A stretch of DNA of 64,000 bases from PALSA-1353 sp050014015 (lineage in GTDB: Bacteria; Planctomycetota; Phycisphaerae; Tepidisphaerales; Tepidisphaeraceae), in NCBI GenBank assembly GCA_050014015.1, contig JBEKEC010000011.1:1-64000 (forward strand). Direction: 5' to 3'. The position numbers were made by a program, and so were the translations under genes. This document shows, in pieces, positions 59,983-64,000 of this stretch (positions within the stretch are counted from its first letter, which is position 1; the number at the start of each line of letters is the position of its first letter). A model generated the notes under the pieces. That model saw only the letters and a list, made by a program, of their open reading frames with translations, was not told the DNA's origin and searched no databases.

Positions 59983-60040
59983 CGCCGCAGAGAATCTCCC
60001 CCTCCCCATGTACTCAGGGGGAGGGGTGGGGTGGGGGTGG
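59983..60040. repeat. Interspersed repeat, family B
   Basis: CGCCGCAGAGAATCT, the CCCTCCCC/GGGGAGGG palindrome around ATGTACTCAG, and GGGTGGGGTGGGGG. It lies between the divergent mdh and MATE genes. Confidence 0.8.
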
Positions 60041-60111
60041 AGGCCTTGCAGAATGTGTCACACATCCCTATGTGATTCCCAACCGTGCTCGGCCTAAGAT
60101 GACCACCGCCA

Positions 60112-61506
60112 ATGACCCAAGCCATTGCCGAGCCGCGCAGCCTGACCCAACCACGTGAAACCGACCGCCTGCTGCTCACGCAGTTGTTTGCCCTCGCCGG
60201 GCCGGTCTGGATTGAGCAAATTTTGCACATGCTGGTGGGTTTGAACGACACCTACCTCGCCAACCACCTCCCCAACCATGCCGCCGACGCGGGGGCCGCC
60301 GTTGGCACTATCACTTATTTTCTCTGGTTCATCGGCCTTCTCGTGGCTTCGATCGGCACCGGCAGCTCGGCGCTGATCGCCCGTGCCAAGGGGGCGCAGC
60401 ACCGGTCTCTCAGCAACAAAGTCACCGGACAATCCGTCTCCGCCGCCGTCATCGTCGGCGCGGTCGTGGGTTTGATTCTGATCCTCGCCGGCCGACCAAT
60501 TGTCGATGCCACCCAACTCCAGGGCATGGCCAAGGGTTTTGCCCTGGATTATCTGCGCCTGCTCAGCGTCGCATTGCCTTTCACCATGGTGATGTTCATC
60601 GCCGGGGCCTGCCGCCGCGGCGGGGGCGACACCCTCACGCCCGCCATCGTCATGGTCATCGTGGACATCGTCAACATGATCAGCAGCTTCGCCCTGACCC
60701 GCGGCTGGTGGGGGTTGCCCGTCATGGGCTTCCATGGCATCGCTTCCGGAACCATCATCGCCTACGTCGTCGGCGGCGTTTTGGAATTCCTCGTCGTCTG
60801 GTTCGGAACCAGCGGCGCGCGGCTTTACATCCACCGCATGTGGCCGCACTGGCATACCATCAAACGCCTCCTGCGCATCGGCGTCCCTGCCGGCATCGAG
60901 GGCATTCTCGCCTGGTTCGCCAACTTCGGCGTCATCGCGGTCATCAACCGCATGGATGCCACCAATGCCAGTTCCGCCGCCCACATGAACACCATCCGCC
61001 TCGAAAGCATCAGCTTCCTGTCCGGCATCGCATTCGCCACCGCCGCCGCCACCATGGTTGGAATCAGCCTCGGCCGCAAAGACCCCGCTCGCGCCGCCCG
61101 ATGCGCATACCTCGCCTACGTCGCCGGCGGCGGTGTCATGATTTTTTGCGGAATCCTCATGATCACCCTCGGCCATTACCCCGCCCTATGGCTCTCGCCC
61201 AACGACCCACACATCGTGGCCCTCACCACACGCTGTCTGAAAATTACCGGATTCATCCAATCCGGCTTCGCCGCCAACATGATCTTCGGCGGCGCTCTGC
61301 GCGGAGCCGGCGACACCATGGCCGTCATGTGCCTCAACCTGGCGACCATCATCGGCCTACGCTTCACCGGCGTTCTGGTCGTGGGACTTTGGCTTAAATT
61401 CGGTCTCGCGGCAGTTTGGATCGTTCTGGCCGGCGAGCTATTTATCCGCGGATTGCTGATCTTCCTCCGATTTCTGCAAGGCGGATGGAAGAAACTTATG
61501 ATTTGA
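60112..61506 (+). CDS. MATE family efflux transporter
   Basis: A 464-residue inner-membrane pump with twelve membrane segments in two homologous halves (about residues 22-235 and 250-455). MATE proteins export drugs or metabolites using H+ or Na+. Features of the family are the opening LLTQLFALAGPVWIEQILHMLVGLNDTYLANHL, the RGGGDTLTPAIVMV loop and the matching GGALRGAGDTMAVMCLN in the second half. The N-terminal 20 residues are polar and may be extra. The substrate cannot be predicted. The next gene is convergent, 12 bases on. Confidence 0.9.
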   Translation: MTQAIAEPRSLTQPRETDRLLLTQLFALAGPVWIEQILHMLVGLNDTYLANHLPNHAADAGAAVGTITYFLWFIGLLVASIGTGSSALIARAKGAQHRSLSNKVTGQSVSAAVIVGAVVGLILILAGRPIVDATQLQGMAKGFALDYLRLLSVALPFTMVMFIAGACRRGGGDTLTPAIVMVIVDIVNMISSFALTRGWWGLPVMGFHGIASGTIIAYVVGGVLEFLVVWFGTSGARLYIHRMWPHWHTIKRLLRIGVPAGIEGILAWFANFGVIAVINRMDATNASSAAHMNTIRLESISFLSGIAFATAAATMVGISLGRKDPARAARCAYLAYVAGGGVMIFCGILMITLGHYPALWLSPNDPHIVALTTRCLKITGFIQSGFAANMIFGGALRGAGDTMAVMCLNLATIIGLRFTGVLVVGLWLKFGLAAVWIVLAGELFIRGLLIFLRFLQGGWKKLMI

Positions 61507-61518
61507 CCACCCCCTCGG

Positions 61519-62301
61519 TCACCGATTTTCGTTCAGCCACCTTGCCACCGCGGTCGTCGTCCGTCGCGGGACAAGCCGCGTGCTAAACGCGGACAGCTTG
61601 TTGGAAAACCCGGTCACGATTGATCGCCGCCCCCGCATCATCGCGCGATATCCGATCCGCGCCGCCGTCATCGAATCCATCATCCTCATCTTGAACAGCA
61701 GCGAGTCTTCAATCCCCGCTCGCCTTTGGAACTCCGTTTTGGTCGGACCCGGACACAGCGCCGTCACCGTCACCCCGCTGCCCGCCAGTTCGTTGGCCAG
61801 CGCTTCGGAAAACGAAAGCACGTACGCTTTGCTCGCGTAATACACGGCCTTCAGCGGCCCCGGCGCGAACGCCGCCACCGATGCCACGTTCATGATCCGC
61901 CCGCTGCCGCGCTTCAGCATCCCCGGCAAAAAAAGCCGCGTCAGATGCGTCAGCGCCGCCACGTTCACCTGCAGCATCCCCAATTGTGCCGAAAGATCCG
62001 CTTCCGCGAACGGCCCATGCGTGCCGAACCCGGCGTTGTTCACAAGGTAATCAATCGTCTTCGATTGCAATGAATCGAGAATTCGTTGCGGCCCATCAGC
62101 CACGGAAAGGTCCCGTACAATCACCTCGACGTTCACGCGATACCGATCGCGCAGTTTCGCGGCCAATTCCCGAAGCTGCGGCTCATTCCGCGCAGTGAGA
62201 ACCAGATGATGCCCCTCGCGCGCAAACAATTCCGCCAGATCGCGTCCGATCCCGACGGACGCGCCCGTGACCAGCGCGGTTTTCCCGGAAGAGTCCCTCA
62301 T
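61519..62301 (-). CDS. Short-chain dehydrogenase/reductase
   Basis: A 260-residue classical SDR. NAD(P)-binding TGASVGIG is at residues 12-19, NNAG at 88-91, the catalytic serine at 141 in NVASVAAF and the Y154/K158 pair in YYASK. PGPTKTEF follows, a usual substrate-loop motif. An arginine following the GxxxGIG and in TARNE suggests NADPH. The substrate is unknown; this subgroup is often annotated as DltE-like or acyl-reducing. Start ATG at 62301. Confidence 0.9.
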   Translation of the reverse strand: MRDSSGKTALVTGASVGIGRDLAELFAREGHHLVLTARNEPQLRELAAKLRDRYRVNVEVIVRDLSVADGPQRILDSLQSKTIDYLVNNAGFGTHGPFAEADLSAQLGMLQVNVAALTHLTRLFLPGMLKRGSGRIMNVASVAAFAPGPLKAVYYASKAYVLSFSEALANELAGSGVTVTALCPGPTKTEFQRRAGIEDSLLFKMRMMDSMTAARIGYRAMMRGRRSIVTGFSNKLSAFSTRLVPRRTTTAVARWLNENR

Positions 62302-62367
62302 GGCTAAACCGGTCCGGAATGCCCCCAGTCATCGGTTTGCCGCTCGTAATCCGAGCGGCCACGCAAC

Positions 62368-62598
62368 CTAACTCTCGCCGAGTTTAATGACTCGAACAGT
62401 TCTTTGAAATTTGGGTCGAGGCTTCCCTGGCCCATAGCCATAATTCAGTTGTCGCAACCTCTCAAGAGCCTGCATTCTTTGGCGGGGTGTGCGCGATAAC
62501 CAGTATTTACGGTCCGCTTCATCGGCGGCGGCGAAAGAGTCAAATACTTCAACCTTCCATTTGCGCCGCCGCGATTTTTCCTTCGTTGACCGCTTCAT
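62368..62598 (-). CDS. Small hypothetical protein, 76 aa
   Basis: A basic protein starting MKRSTKEKSRRRKWKVEVFD with SFAAADEADRKYWLSRTPRQRMQALERLRQLNYGYGP in the centre. The central EADRxYWxxxTPxxRxxxLxxLRxxNYG pattern is common in small bacterial proteins, sometimes found next to a nucleotidyltransferase in toxin-antitoxin-like pairs. No such partner is beside it here. It lies between the aldolase and the SDR on the same strand. Confidence 0.65.
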   Translation of the reverse strand: MKRSTKEKSRRRKWKVEVFDSFAAADEADRKYWLSRTPRQRMQALERLRQLNYGYGPGKPRPKFQRTVRVIKLGES

Positions 62599-62631
62599 CT
62601 TGGATTTCTCACGCCACCTTGGCAGGCCCGG

Positions 62632-63696
62632 TCACGCCACCGTGATCCCCTGATCCAGATAAACGTCCTGAATCAGGTTCAGCAGTTTCACGCCGTCCGC
62701 CATCGGCCTTTGGAAGGCTTTTCTTCCGCTGATGAGTCCCATTCCGCCGGCACGCTTGTTGATCACCGCCGTTCGCACCGCGTCGGCGAAATCGTGCTCC
62801 CCGCTGGCGCCGCCGCTGTTGATCAGCGGGCTGCGCCCCATGTAGCAGTTGGCAACCTGATACCGGCACAATTCAATCGGATGATCGCCCGGCGTCAGTT
62901 GTGAATACACCCTCTTGTCGGTCTTGCCGAACTTCAACGCGTTATATCCGCCGTTGTTCTCCGGCAATTTCTGCTTGATGATGTCCGCCTGAATGGTCAC
63001 GCCGAGATGATTCGCCTGCCCGGTCAGGTCGGCGGCAACGTGATAATCCTTCTCCGGCGTCTTGAACGCGGGGTTGCGCAGATAGCACCAAAGGACGGTC
63101 ACAAGCCCCAGTTCATGCGCCGCCGCGAATACGCGCGACACTTCCTGAATCTGCCGATCCGATTCCGGCGAGCCGAAATAAATCGTCGCGCCCACGGCCG
63201 TCGCCCCCATGTCGAACGCCTGTTTCACGCTGCCGAATAAAATCTGATCGTACTTGTTGGGGTAGCTGATAAACTCGTTGTGATTGAGCTTGACGAGGAA
63301 CGGAATTCTGTGGGCATATTTGCGCGAGCAGGCGCCCAGAACCCCGAGCGTCGAAGCCACCGCATTGCACCCGCCCTCCAGGGCGAGCTTCACGATGCTC
63401 TCCGGATCGAAATAAGTCGGATTCGCCGCGAAGCTCGCTCCGGCGGAGTGCTCGATCCCCTGGTCCACCGGCAGGATCGAAACATACCCGGTCCTGGCCA
63501 GCCGGCCGGAATTGAGGATCGCATTGAAATTCCGCAGCACGTTCGGCGTCCGGTCCGTGGACGCCATAACCCGATCCACGAAATCCCCGCCCGGAAGATG
63601 CAGCGTTTCACGCTTGAACCCCTTGGCAACATAGCCAAGCAGCGCATCCGCGTCCGAACCCAGAAGATCGACAAGTTGACGGTTTGTTGCAGACAT
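62632..63696 (-). CDS. Class I fructose-bisphosphate aldolase (DhnA/FbaB type)
   Basis: A 354-residue DhnA-type aldolase, which splits fructose 1,6-bisphosphate into two trioses by a Schiff-base mechanism. Family blocks are ILPVDQGIEHSAGASF, FLVKLNHNEFISYP, GATIYFGS, TVLWCYLRNP, ADIIKQKLPENNGGY and LINSGGASGEHDF. The lysine in ADIIKQK lines up by eye with the Schiff-base lysine of archaeal-type aldolases, and the phosphate-binding NSGG region follows. Chosen start ATG at 63696, with AGGAG eight bases upstream. An upstream in-frame ATG at 63726 lacks a ribosome binding site. Confidence 0.9.
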   Translation of the reverse strand: MSATNRQLVDLLGSDADALLGYVAKGFKRETLHLPGGDFVDRVMASTDRTPNVLRNFNAILNSGRLARTGYVSILPVDQGIEHSAGASFAANPTYFDPESIVKLALEGGCNAVASTLGVLGACSRKYAHRIPFLVKLNHNEFISYPNKYDQILFGSVKQAFDMGATAVGATIYFGSPESDRQIQEVSRVFAAAHELGLVTVLWCYLRNPAFKTPEKDYHVAADLTGQANHLGVTIQADIIKQKLPENNGGYNALKFGKTDKRVYSQLTPGDHPIELCRYQVANCYMGRSPLINSGGASGEHDFADAVRTAVINKRAGGMGLISGRKAFQRPMADGVKLLNLIQDVYLDQGITVA

Positions 63697-64000
63697 AACT
63701 AAAGCTCCTTTAGATAAACAGGCCAAGAGTGTAAGGACGCCAGCGTCCGATGCAATGAGGAAATTCCCCTACCGATCGCGCACCGACAATCCATCCAGTT
63801 CGATGAATTCATTGGCCGGCCGCGAATTCTGCCCCGGAACGCCCACGGCGCTGCCGTGGGTTTCACTTCGCAAACGTGTACACCGACCTGCAACCCGCTC
63901 TAACTCATCGTCAGCAAATCCGGAAGGATTTGCACAAATCGGCTCCGAGCAAGGACCTGGTCCACCCCGGCTGACCTCGCTTGGGATATCGTCTGGGCAT
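63697..64000. other. Region upstream of the aldolase, no gene seen
   Basis: About 300 bases to the right edge. It contains one family C palindrome (63842-63860) and no convincing frame. The aldolase promoter should be within the first 100 bases but no clear box was seen. Confidence 0.45.
63842..63860. repeat. Interspersed palindrome, family C, copy 4
   Basis: CCCACGGC, GCT, GCCGTGGG with GGAACG before and TTTC after. Confidence 0.8.

Noticed and set aside
60094..61176. A 360-codon minus-strand frame over the MATE gene
   Set aside because: Asp/Gly/His-rich antisense shadow of a clear transporter gene.
1..64000. tRNA, rRNA, riboswitch and prophage or insertion-sequence genes
   Set aside because: I looked for cloverleaf-like stretches, transposase motifs and integrase motifs in the gaps and saw none; a covariance-model search would be needed to exclude small RNAs.

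Overview
The window looks like a chromosome segment of a GC-rich Planctomycetota bacterium, probably close to Phycisphaerae. This is inferred from gene content: a membrane pyrophosphatase (HppA type), two PEP-CTERM surface proteins, a planctomycete-style prepilin protein, tetratricopeptide (TPR) proteins fused to enzymes, and many short palindromic interspersed repeats. There is no rRNA, no tRNA I could recognise, no CRISPR array, and no phage or transposase gene.

Layout. 1-4.1 kb: 3' end of hppA, a 60-residue unknown, hisB, a TPR/HtrA-like exported protease and a PIG-L deacetylase. 4.3-6.9 kb: a visibly less GC-rich island with a one-TM unknown protein and a DNA adenine/cytosine-N4 methyltransferase fused to an Mrr-like PD-(D/E)XK nuclease domain. 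6.9-7.5 kb: repeat-rich intergenic DNA. 7.5-11.5 kb: a 1319-residue AsmA-like protein with three repeated modules. 12-15 kb: a PEP-CTERM protein and a hybrid histidine kinase that overlap tail to tail.

15.4-23.9 kb is the most interesting block. It is an operon for a complex I / group 4 hydrogenase-like membrane complex (HyfB, HyfC, HyfE, HyfF, HyfG and ferredoxin-HyfI types), headed by an HTH-PTS EIIA regulator. The HyfG-like subunit lacks both cysteine pairs that hold the NiFe centre, so the set fits the poorly understood energy-converting hydrogenase-related (Ehr) complexes. Its substrate is unknown.

23.9-29.8 kb: lipid genes (PlsC-type acyltransferase, front-end desaturase, acyl-CoA dehydrogenase whose start is obscured by a repeat), a zinc alcohol dehydrogenase, a Dabb protein and a small membrane protein. 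29.9-37.4 kb: a fragment of an O-GlcNAc-transferase-like gene, then four tandem paralogous GT-C-like membrane proteins in an A-B-A-B order. 37.4-50 kb: fusA, a GH50-like glycosidase with a CBM9-like tail, a small planctomycete protein, mnmG overlapping a membrane protein, a prepilin protein, a TMTC-like TPR membrane protein and tilS. 50-64 kb: a second PEP-CTERM protein, a TPR-glycosyltransferase, an antitoxin-like orphan, clpX, a CrtC-like protein, a PQQ-type sugar dehydrogenase lipoprotein, mdh, a MATE pump, an SDR and a class I fructose-bisphosphate aldolase.

Several families of interspersed palindromes run through the window. Some lie in frame inside genes (21.9, 45.4 and 47.3 kb) and one sits where a start codon should be (27.9 kb). 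All assignments come from reading motifs by eye; no database search was run.
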